Origin: Pseudopyrenochaeta lycopersici
Taxonomy: Eukaryota; Ascomycota; Dothideomycetes; Pleosporales; Pseudopyrenochaetaceae
Length of the DNA: 64,000 nucleotides
NCBI GenBank assembly: GCA_003313425.1
Contig: NHZP01000084.1
Coordinates: 62,001-126,000 of the forward strand
Reading direction: 5' to 3'
The notes beneath the pieces are model-generated. The model ran no database searches. It was not told the origin of the DNA and saw only the letters and a list, made by a program, of their open reading frames with translations. Position numbers and translations under genes: made by a program. Positions 12,760 through 21,425 of this stretch are shown one piece after another. Within the stretch, counting starts at the first letter, position 1. Each line of letters starts with the position of its first letter.

Positions 12760-14359
12760 TCAGAGACGGGTTCCAGTCCGCTTCTGCTGGTTGGCAACAG
12801 TGGATGCATCCTGCTCCTGGTCATCTGCTGACGCATCTTTGGAGACTTCGGCAACAGCTAAGCCTTCCGTATGGCGAGCTGCATCAATATCCAGATGTGC
12901 CTCGATCTGGCTCATGTTGCCCTTTCCGTGAATAGCTTTGATCTGGAAGAGACATTAGTGAATGGTCTCAGAGCAACATCAGTTTAACTTTACTAACCTT
13001 GAATCGTGAACCTGCATCCAAGAGCAAATGCCAGAACTGTTCTTCTGTTCTCTGTTTAGCCCCAAGGACCAGCATCATCATGATGTCAACCTGGCACATG
13101 TGATTGTCGTAGAAAATTAAGGCTTCTCCCAGTGTTGGCGGTACAACATCATTGATCAAGAGTAGTGTCCCAGGAGTGCTTTTCTCCAAGGCAGGAAGGA
13201 GCGCCCTAGAGATACGGATACAGTCCACGTCGTTCCAGTTATGGGTTACGTATCTCAAAAGATATGCTGGTGCGCCTGAGACGGGTTGAGTAGCGAAGAA
13301 GTCATGCGGCATGAACGTAACTCGACCATTGAGATCTGAGAAGTCGTTCTGGATAGCCGATGACAGCATGGTCAGAGAATCCTGGGCAATAAGTTCAAGA
13401 TTTGGGGAGGCCTCGAGCAGCTGTAAGTAAGCTTGTTGTAGAGCATTGGATTTTGTTTCAAACTTACCCGGGCGAGCGAGACACTCATGTGGCCACTTCT
13501 ACCACCAACAGCGATGATTTTGCCTCTGCTGATTTGATCCCAAGAGAGGCTCTCCTTAAGAGTTTCAAAATGGCGCTCAACTACAAGGAAGTTAGCACAG
13601 TAACCTGCAAGTTGGAGAAGGAGAGTAGTGCGTCTGGAGACTCCAGCCATCGCGCTCGCAAAGCGACCTGCTCGTTGTGGGTCTTGCTTGTAGAATTGAA
13701 ACAAATCCGTTCTGTGCCTCATCACAAAAGCTTTCTTCTGCCCATTGCTCACGAGGGTTGATTCCTGGATACTTGCGGAAGTCTCAGTTGCTGCTCTGAA
13801 GAATTCATCCAACCTATAGGCTGTATTAGCATCGTAATTCTACCAACGTCGAGCAGAATAATCGCGCTGATAGTACATACATCCCGCCACTGCTTGTCTT
13901 TCAGGTAAAGAACACTTCGGGACGTATGTTTGAACACATCCTTTTCCACTTCCTCAAAAACTCCGTCCGTAGCTAGCATGCGCAAGAAGCGACCAACACG
14001 ATCTTCGTCCATTCCAACTTTCTCCGCAATCTCTTGATGTTAGCGACTCTATCTTCGGAAATTGCTTCGAAGAAGTTGAATTCACAAGCTACTTGCCAGG
14101 CTGCCAGATCGTACAAGTAGCATACGAAGGTCCGCGCATCGTTTCTGGGGCCATTCACAAGGCGTAGTAGATCTCAAGCGGCATCATTCAGCCGTGCGCG
14201 GAGGGCAATCTGCTCCGGAGTTTCCAGCACTGTTTCGGAGTCTACTTCAAATGTTGGCTCCCGTAGATTCTTCGCAGTCAGATCTTTAACAATCTGAGTT
14301 GTCAGCTGGTAAACCTCCGTCGCCAGCTCGAGAAGGGCGGACTGCTGTTCAGCTTTCAT
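12760..14359 (-). pseudogene. SAM-dependent O-methyltransferase (plant/fungal type), broken
   Basis: This family methylates hydroxyl groups on polyketides and other aromatics. From the ATG at 14359 there is an N-terminal helical part and a winged-helix dimerisation region (FEAISED, VGRFLRMLA). Then come the SAM site IIAVGGRSGHMSVSLA and the HNWNDVDC segment carrying the usual catalytic His. Introns at 13421-13467 (GTAAGT to CAG) and 12943-12997 (GTTAGT to CAG) are good, and the last exon ends at the TGA at 12760-12762. An in-frame TGA at 14174-14176 interrupts the N-terminus, and a one-base loss near 14041 shifts the frame before the segment beginning MDEDRVGRF. Two further junctions (around 13815 and 13600) do not resolve cleanly. 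The position beside the PKS suggests a tailoring enzyme of the same dead cluster. Confidence 0.85.
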
Positions 14360-16166
14360 GATACCGCCTTGGGCGAGTACTGCTTCGATATGGAACCCCC
14401 CGAAATTTGCAATGACTTTTAACGCCTTATGTTCAGATATGCTAGACGAGTCTCGTTAGTGTGCCTAGCCTAGTTCGTGTATTGCACAGTAGCTGATTTG
14501 GCCACCGGTCCATGGGGTCAAAACTGTACTAATGCTTAGAGGCTAGAAACGAGAATGAAGCAGATACTCTCTCTTCTCTCTTCTCTCTTCTCTCTTCTCT
14601 CTCTGCACGCTTTATGCAGTCAGTACGGCAGAGTTGATTAGGCCACCTGCGGCCTTCACAAGCGCAGTCACTTGCGCGAGGCGACTTGCTCTTAACTGTT
14701 GGTACAGAATCATCCCGCTGTGTTCGTTGAAGTTTCGGGATCTGAGTTCAATTGTGAAGTACCGGCCTAAGGGACGCTGGCCCGAAGAGGACTGACAGGC
14801 AGCGGATGATAGCGGCGCCCGTGCAATTGCATGACACGGGCCAGAGTTGGACTCGGCAGCAGACACGATGTATGTGGACTGCCTGCATAACACTGACTCG
14901 GAGATATGCAGGGTAGTGCCGGGAGGCGCGGTCCGCGCGCTAGACATGGTATGCATATGCATGCGTTGGCAAGCCATCACCGTTCGGCGGATTTCCCCCC
15001 CCCCCCACAGCAAGGCGGCTTGGCCCCTCTTTTCCACGTTTACACTTAGGCCACTAGTCATATAATCGGTTTTATAGTATGGCGTTCTGTGTTAACGTCA
15101 GCGGCCGCCAAGAGGTAATATAAAGAATCCTGGGTTGGGACCGGAGAATGGCACAGCGATTTGCTGAAGACTTTGCCGATTGTGCTTACCCCAGCTACCT
15201 GTCTCGAGCGATTGAATCTTCCTCTTGATCGTCGCGATCCGCATCACTAATTGTGCCGTTTCCTGTAAATAAGCCAGACCAGGATGCCAGGGCGGAGAAA
15301 GACTCACACAGTTTACTCGCCCCACGCGCCATGGGACGCTACATATATCATTGCGACATGATACTCTTGCGTACACAAGCCGTTACGGGCCTTACTCCAA
15401 ACAGTTAGCTGGTTGCAGGTCCAGGGGCCTTCAAAATGTTGTGAAATCGCTGTGCACGTCGCTAGAAGCACACTAAACATGTAACCTTTCTTTCGCGAGT
15501 GTAGAAAATATTAACACCAAGCCTTACTGATTAGGTAGAGCTTGTACAGAACCAGTAGGCACGATAAAAGACCGCTTACCTGATAGTCCTTCGCGCAGTA
15601 GATCTCAAGAGCCAGGCCAACCGCTAGCTTGATTCAGTGCCAGGGCGCTACAAGACAGATGTCAGCAGATGACGTTGCGATTGCGAGCAGGGGAACTCAA
15701 TGTCGCGTATGAGCATCCAAATCCGCGAGACATCTAAGAGTCGGAGTGCGCTTGAAGCCACTTAGCCGCCGGCTAGCGTCTTCTTCAACGTTGGTCGGTG
15801 CGTCCCTTGTATAGATCGCATGCTGCAAAGATTTGGAGGGTGATTGGCGTTAGCAAGATCCACGAACACATACTTTTATGGGACACGACGGATTGTAGAT
15901 ACGCGCCTCAGCGGCATCCAAAGTTGATAGACGAGATCTAGGGACTAGTCAGTCAGACTTCAAGCTTGTCCCCGCAGTCTTAATACATCTCGGATGATCA
16001 TCGAGGGCCATATAGGACTTACTGTCTCTTGTAGACCTCGAGGATCTTGATTCAGCTCGACAGAGGTAGGATGGTAGAGCGTAGGTTGCCATTCGACAGC
16101 ATCGAAGACGTCAGTTGCCTCAGTGTTTGGAATGTCAGTTTCTGGTCATGTTTCAGCCATTGGTCG
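14360..16166. other. No gene recognised; microsatellite inside
   Basis: A pyrimidine-rich CTCTT-type tandem repeat runs from about 14566 to 14604, and there is a run of about 12 C near 15000. The 149-residue open frame on the minus strand at 14612-15061 has no recognisable motif and is not called. Confidence 0.5.
14566..14604. repeat. CTCTT-type microsatellite
   Basis: Several tandem copies of a TCTCTCT/TCTCTTC pattern lie upstream of the OMT pseudogene. Confidence 0.8.
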
Positions 16167-16341
16167 TGTCAGATAAGAGGCATAAAAACTGAAGTATACG
16201 AATACTGCATCGTAGACGGTATCACCTATGTATCATCGATGTATCAGGTCTGTGTTTAAAAAGGAGAGAAAACAGAACCAACGAAAATACAATCAATTCT
16301 GATCCACGATGATGACCAAAAAGATTCATTAAATTCTGACA
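16167..16341 (+). repeat. 5' LTR of Copia copy 1
   Basis: A 175-bp repeat, TGTCAG...CTGACA, identical by eye to 21251-21425. Confidence 0.95.
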
Positions 16342-16378
16342 ATTAAGAGTCTCACTGACCCTATAACGAGCGAGGACC

Positions 16379-17704
16379 ATGTCTCACGCAAATATTACCG
16401 GCGTACGCGACGCTACGATCATCCTCACCGACTATACGAACTACACGCCATGGTTACTACAACTCAAAGCAAAAGCAGAGTTCCACGACGTATGGGCAAT
16501 CGCAGACCCTGATGGAACTAGAGAACCTTTGCTGGAACCGATCCCCCCAGTCCTACCACGATTAGCTGACTACGTACCGGCTGTAGTCCAACGACCGGCA
16601 CCCAGCGCGTCGTCAAACTCTCGGGGTAACCGGGTTGGATCATCAAGCCAGCCAACAAGATCAAACCCGTCCCGAACCGATGCAACTCCAGCTACACCGA
16701 CGAAACTATCGGACTTATCACCTGAAAGCCAGGAAACATACAAGGCCGATCGAGACGACTACAAGGTACAGCTCGAAGCCTACAAGATCGACGAGAAGAA
16801 ATACGACAGAGAACGGGCTAACTATCGGTTACTTGCAACGCACATTCAGAGCACAGTATCAGCGCACATTCAGCGCAACTGCTGCCTCCCTGGTACCACG
16901 ATTCGCCGATGGATTATTGATATCCGAAGGACAGTAGGAATCAACCCACTCGAAGAACGCCAACGAGCACGAACAAGATATCACAATGCATTGAAGCCAA
17001 TGAGGACCCCAGTAAACTGGGATATCTGGCTTGCCGAATACGATCGAGCAGCAACTGACGCTGAGACCGAAGGAGTCGCGGAGGTACAACATAATGACGA
17101 CATTATAGAAGATTTCTTGTCGGCAGTGGAAAAGGTAGCACCTATGTGGGTGACTGCCTTCTCTAGCCAGGTGGCCAGAGGTGACCCAGACCATGACAGA
17201 AAAGAAATGATGAAACTCTTCCGGGAGCATATGAGCCGCTCCTACCCACAAAAGGGCAAGCAGAAGAGCGCTTTCGCTGCTGGAGACGCTGCATACCCCG
17301 CTGGCGGTGAATCCGACCAGGGCGCACAGAGGGACGCCTCCGGTGTAGCTGAAGAAGCATCATCAGCCATACGGGGCAAGAACCGTGGTAGAACCCGGGG
17401 AAAACGCAAATTTGGGCAAAGCAGCACCAGATCCAAGCATTCCTCTCTGGAGGATACGGCGGCAGTCGAAGGCACAACATGCCATGCTTGTGAACAGCGC
17501 CACAATCTTTTTGATTGTTTCTATCTAAACGAAGATAAGGCACCTACGTGGTTTACACCAGATTCAAGAATAGCCAAACTCGTTGAGTACAAAAGAAAGT
17601 ATGACCCAGAGCTAATCAAATTATTAGACTCAAAGCGCCAACGATCAAAGACGCCGCTGATTAAGAATTCGCAAACACCAACACCCGAAGTCTTAAAAGA
17701 TTGA
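16379..17704 (+). CDS. gag: Copia Gag polyprotein, copy 1
   Basis: The 441-residue Gag should form the virus-like particle and package element RNA. The N-terminus (TNYTPWLLQLKAKAEFHDVW) is the typical Copia Gag start. The middle is rich in charged residues, followed by a basic RGKNRGRTRGKRK stretch and a zinc-knuckle variant, C-x2-C-x3-H-x4-C (CHACEQRHNLFDC). The frame ends in TGA at 17702-17704 followed directly by CTAG. The same frame stays open through this stop into Pol, so a small share of ribosomes could make Gag-Pol. Confidence 0.9.
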   Translation: MSHANITGVRDATIILTDYTNYTPWLLQLKAKAEFHDVWAIADPDGTREPLLEPIPPVLPRLADYVPAVVQRPAPSASSNSRGNRVGSSSQPTRSNPSRTDATPATPTKLSDLSPESQETYKADRDDYKVQLEAYKIDEKKYDRERANYRLLATHIQSTVSAHIQRNCCLPGTTIRRWIIDIRRTVGINPLEERQRARTRYHNALKPMRTPVNWDIWLAEYDRAATDAETEGVAEVQHNDDIIEDFLSAVEKVAPMWVTAFSSQVARGDPDHDRKEMMKLFREHMSRSYPQKGKQKSAFAAGDAAYPAGGESDQGAQRDASGVAEEASSAIRGKNRGRTRGKRKFGQSSTRSKHSSLEDTAAVEGTTCHACEQRHNLFDCFYLNEDKAPTWFTPDSRIAKLVEYKRKYDPELIKLLDSKRQRSKTPLIKNSQTPTPEVLKD

Positions 17705-17708
17705 CTAG
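17702..17708 (+). promoter_or_regulatory. Putative stop-codon readthrough site UGA-CUA-G (copy 1)
   Basis: The Gag stop is TGA followed by CTAG. UGA-CUA is a documented leaky-stop context, used in animal and fungal mRNAs and in some viruses. Gag (16379) and Pol (17753) are in the same frame, and the 48 bases between the stop and the first Pol ATG are open. Readthrough is inferred, not shown. Confidence 0.65.
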
Positions 17709-17752
17709 AAGGAAGAGTTATATCAACAATCGAAGCCGCGTATACCGCGTCA

Positions 17753-20700
17753 GTGTTCTCAATGAAGAACCAACCGTATCCGCTAAAGAATGCATTCATC
17801 CTCGATTCGGGCGCGACAATACACATCTGCAACATGGCGCAACGCCTAACTCACCTCCGTCCACCTATCCCCGGTGACTGCGTGTGGACAGGCGACGCAC
17901 GAATATGGATTAAAGGATATGGCACCGTACATATCAAAGTCAAGTCACCATATGGCACAGAGATACTCCGATTAGAGAACGTTGCCTTCTGCCCGGAGAT
18001 TCTATGCAACCTCGTCTCATTTAGACTACTCAGACGGCAAGGAATTTGGTGGGATAATAAGAATGAACCTACGTCGTTAAAGAGATGGGACAACTCCATC
18101 ATCGCATACCTGACGGAAGCACACAACCAATGGGTACTCGAGCAATCAGATGCAAACGACAGTGCCTTTCACACCCGATTCAACTCTCGAACCAAGCGGT
18201 CGCCACAAAGAGCAAGTGCGATACTATGGCACAAGCGCCTAGGGCATCCAGGGCCCGCAGTGATCGAACACCTCGTCCAACAATCTGAGGGGGTGCGCAT
18301 CAAAGGCGTCACTACAGTCGAGTGCGACGCATGTGGGAGAGCCAAATCAAAGCGCAGGATCCGCAGAGAACCTCGACTGAGCGAAGAAGGGCCGGGAGAA
18401 CGAATCGCGATCGACTTTCACGACTACGAAGTCGGGAGCTACTCAAAGGAAAAGAGCCAAATGCTTATCACTGACCGATTCTCGGCATATAACTGGGATT
18501 TCTACTTTACCGACAACAGACCAGCACGATCTATTATTCGATTACTGGATAATTTCACTTGCTTCCTATATACGCAGTTCAATATTACTGTAAAAGTTAT
18601 CGAGACGGACAACGAGATAGTGACCGTCAAGCCAGAAGTTAAGAGATGGTGCACGTCCAAAGGCATAAAGGTCGAGCCTTCTGCTCCTGATACCCAATCA
18701 CAGAATGGCGGGGGAGAACGCTCAGGGGGTGTGATAAAAGAAAAGGCACGCACGATACGACTGGATGCTAATCTTCCCTGGGAACTATGGCCAGAAATCA
18801 CAAGAGCGGCAGTATACCTGTACAATAGAACGCCGAACTACTCAAACCGCTGGAAAAGCCCATACGAGGTATTCTTCACAAGGGTCGCTGCTATGAATGG
18901 TATCGTCACTGGACCACGGAAACCAAACCAAGCTCATCTTAAAGCATATGGCTGCAAGGCATTTGCAATGACCGACGATACCCACCGAGGAAAGTCGCGA
19001 CTGCAACGCTTGGATCCAAAGGCCTGGATTGGCTATCTTATTGGCTATCAATCTACAAACATCTACCGAGTTTGGATCCCGTCACTAGCTAAAGTCATCA
19101 GCACAAGAGACGTAGTCTTCGACGAAAGCGTAGTGTTCAGCGGCAAAACGGAAGACCTCATGGACAACCTTATGCACAATACCCTGCAGGAGATTGCAAT
19201 GTGGGTGAAAACGATTGAACTGCCTACACCACCGCGACAAGGACAGCCTGAGACTGGGTCGTTCTACGAAGACGATACAATGATGGGAGAGAGCTCAAGC
19301 CCACAAGGTCAAAAGTCAAGAGGTTGCCGAAATAGAAAAGTTATGGACTCATACCCAACGCCGCCAGACACTCCGCCACCCGTAGCTCTCCTTAGCCAGG
19401 CGTGGACCGACGAACTTGAAGCTAATAGCACGACGACACATGGCTCGTCAAAGACAGAACCATGGGCAGCAGCATTTATGGCCGGCACTCAAGCAGGGCA
19501 CGTAGGGGAACATGAAGGCAAGCCCATTGACAAGGCACAGCTGAAGAGAATGCTGGCAAAGGGGGTGAAGCCTCACCGAAACCAATTGCCACCTCTGCCG
19601 GCGACTTACTCAAAGCTTGAAGATCATCCTCTGTACGAAATGTTCAAGGAAGCAGAACGAGAACACCTAAGGAGCCATGAACAAATGAAGTCCTGGGCTG
19701 AAGTGCCAATCACTCCCATCAAACGGAAAGGTCACCAAATATTAGACTGCATGTGGGTGTATACCTACAAATTGGACAAACACCATCGCCTTATTAAATG
19801 CAAAGCACGACTGGTCGTTCGTGGCGATCAGCAACGAAACATCACGTCACAAGACACATACGCAGCCACTTTAGCCAGCAGGTCTTTTCGAATGCTCATG
19901 GCAATCGCTGCCAAGTTCAACCTTGAACTTAAACAGTACGACGTTACTAACGCATTCGTGCATGCAACCATAGATAGAGAAATCTACATGAGAATGCCAC
20001 GAGGATACCAGAAGCCCGGAACGATCCTTAAGCTTGAAAAGGCACTTTACGGTCTTCGAATTTCACCGCTCCTATGGCAGAAAGAATTCGTCTCAACCCT
20101 CACCAAACTAGGCTTCAAACAAGTGCCACATGAGGCCTGCTGCATGATCAAGGATGGCATTATCATCTTCTTTTACGTCGATGACATTATCTTAGCCTAT
20201 CACCAGAAGAAGGAGGTAGAAGCTCAACAAACTATCAAGGCTCTTCAAGAAAGATACACCTTCACAGGTGGAGAAGACCTGCAATGGTTCCTCGGCGTTG
20301 AAGTTATCAGAGACCGAGAACAACGATTAATTCAACTCTCCCAGTTAGCCTATGCCGACAAAATTAGCAGACTTGCAGATAGGAAAGATGTCCGACATGA
20401 TACCCCAATGGCAAGCGTTGAACTCCAGCCACGCGAGGGATTAGCATCACCATCAGAAGTCAACAAATACCAGCGTAAGATTGGTTCCTTACTATTTGCC
20501 GCCGTTACAACACGACCAGATATAGCCTTCGCAACATCGCGCCTTGCACGCTTCCTCGTCAACCCTGGCACGGAGCATCAGGAGGCTGCTGACAGAGTCC
20601 TGCTCTACCTTGCAGCGACAAAATCAAGAGCACTCCAATTGGGAGGAGGCGACAAGCTTGAAGTAGCCAGCGACGCATCATTTGGCGATAATACAGTCGA

Positions 20701-21202
20701 TAGAAAGAGTTCGCAAGGTTATGTGATTAAGCTATTCGGTGGTCTTGTTACCTGGAGAGCAAGTAAACAGGACACGGTCACTACCTCAACGACTGAAGCA
20801 GAACTGCTCGCACTCTCCCAAGTAGCAAAGGAAGCTATCTTTACTTCGCGACTTCTCAAGGAGCTCCAGGTATCATTGCCGGAGTCGACTATTACAATTC
20901 AATGCGACAATACACAGACAATTCGACTTGTTACGGAAGAGATTGCAAAACTTCAAACCAAACTTCGACATGTAGACATCCACAACCACTGGCTACGACA
21001 AGAAGTATTGCTGGGACGAATTCAAGTCAAATACGTAGAGTCCTCGCAAATGATAGCAGATGGACTTACCAAAGCGCTGCCCTCAAACAAATGGGAGAAC
21101 TTTCTTAATCAATTAGGACTGGTAAACAAGAAACCGGCCTTAGCAAAAGAGTTAAAACTCGAAGACATACAGACTCAAATAGAGGATCTGACAATCGCAT
21201 AA
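17753..21202 (+). CDS. pol: Copia Pol polyprotein, copy 1
   Basis: This 1149-residue open frame is counted from the first ATG; the coding frame probably starts at the Gag stop by readthrough. In order it has: an aspartic protease (DSGAT near residue 19); a GAG-pre-integrase zinc region (WHKRLGHPG ... CDACGRAK); an integrase core (IDFHDYE, ETDNE, then GERSGG...KEKARTI); a reverse transcriptase (KCKARLVVRG, FFYVDDIIL); and RNase H (VASDASFGD, TEAELLAL, LRHVDIHNHW, ADGLTKALP). All catalytic motifs are present and no stop interrupts it, so the element could be autonomous. The protein is identical to that of copy 2. Confidence 0.95.
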   Translation: MFSMKNQPYPLKNAFILDSGATIHICNMAQRLTHLRPPIPGDCVWTGDARIWIKGYGTVHIKVKSPYGTEILRLENVAFCPEILCNLVSFRLLRRQGIWWDNKNEPTSLKRWDNSIIAYLTEAHNQWVLEQSDANDSAFHTRFNSRTKRSPQRASAILWHKRLGHPGPAVIEHLVQQSEGVRIKGVTTVECDACGRAKSKRRIRREPRLSEEGPGERIAIDFHDYEVGSYSKEKSQMLITDRFSAYNWDFYFTDNRPARSIIRLLDNFTCFLYTQFNITVKVIETDNEIVTVKPEVKRWCTSKGIKVEPSAPDTQSQNGGGERSGGVIKEKARTIRLDANLPWELWPEITRAAVYLYNRTPNYSNRWKSPYEVFFTRVAAMNGIVTGPRKPNQAHLKAYGCKAFAMTDDTHRGKSRLQRLDPKAWIGYLIGYQSTNIYRVWIPSLAKVISTRDVVFDESVVFSGKTEDLMDNLMHNTLQEIAMWVKTIELPTPPRQGQPETGSFYEDDTMMGESSSPQGQKSRGCRNRKVMDSYPTPPDTPPPVALLSQAWTDELEANSTTTHGSSKTEPWAAAFMAGTQAGHVGEHEGKPIDKAQLKRMLAKGVKPHRNQLPPLPATYSKLEDHPLYEMFKEAEREHLRSHEQMKSWAEVPITPIKRKGHQILDCMWVYTYKLDKHHRLIKCKARLVVRGDQQRNITSQDTYAATLASRSFRMLMAIAAKFNLELKQYDVTNAFVHATIDREIYMRMPRGYQKPGTILKLEKALYGLRISPLLWQKEFVSTLTKLGFKQVPHEACCMIKDGIIIFFYVDDIILAYHQKKEVEAQQTIKALQERYTFTGGEDLQWFLGVEVIRDREQRLIQLSQLAYADKISRLADRKDVRHDTPMASVELQPREGLASPSEVNKYQRKIGSLLFAAVTTRPDIAFATSRLARFLVNPGTEHQEAADRVLLYLAATKSRALQLGGGDKLEVASDASFGDNTVDRKSSQGYVIKLFGGLVTWRASKQDTVTTSTTEAELLALSQVAKEAIFTSRLLKELQVSLPESTITIQCDNTQTIRLVTEEIAKLQTKLRHVDIHNHWLRQEVLLGRIQVKYVESSQMIADGLTKALPSNKWENFLNQLGLVNKKPALAKELKLEDIQTQIEDLTIA

Positions 21203-21250
21203 GATATAGGTTTGTGGCAGCTTAGAAGATCACTCTAAGCTGAGGGGGTG

Positions 21251-21425
21251 TGTCAGATAAGAGGCATAAAAACTGAAGTATACGAATACTGCATCGTAGA
21301 CGGTATCACCTATGTATCATCGATGTATCAGGTCTGTGTTTAAAAAGGAGAGAAAACAGAACCAACGAAAATACAATCAATTCTGATCCACGATGATGAC
21401 CAAAAAGATTCATTAAATTCTGACA
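21251..21425 (+). repeat. 3' LTR of Copia copy 1
   Basis: 175 bp, identical to the 5' LTR. The following bases, ACAAGACGCT, also follow the 3' LTR of copy 2 when that copy is read in its own orientation. Confidence 0.95.

Larger units (their letters stand above)
16167..21425 (+). mobile_element. Copia LTR retrotransposon, copy 1, full length
   Basis: The element is 5259 bp with two 175-bp LTRs that read identical (16167-16341 and 21251-21425), each starting TGTCAG and ending CTGACA. Identical LTRs mean a recent insertion. A purine-rich tract (CTGAGGGGGTG) sits directly before the 3' LTR. Gag and Pol lie in one frame, split by a single UGA. The domain order is protease, integrase, RT, RNase H, i.e. 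Ty1/Copia. It has the same length and the same proteins as the copy at 46.8 kb. The flanking five bases differ (GGTCG left, ACAAG right), so a normal target duplication is absent. Confidence 0.95.

Noticed and set aside
14612..15061. 149-residue minus-strand ORF
   Set aside because: No motif, no splice context; composition looks non-coding.
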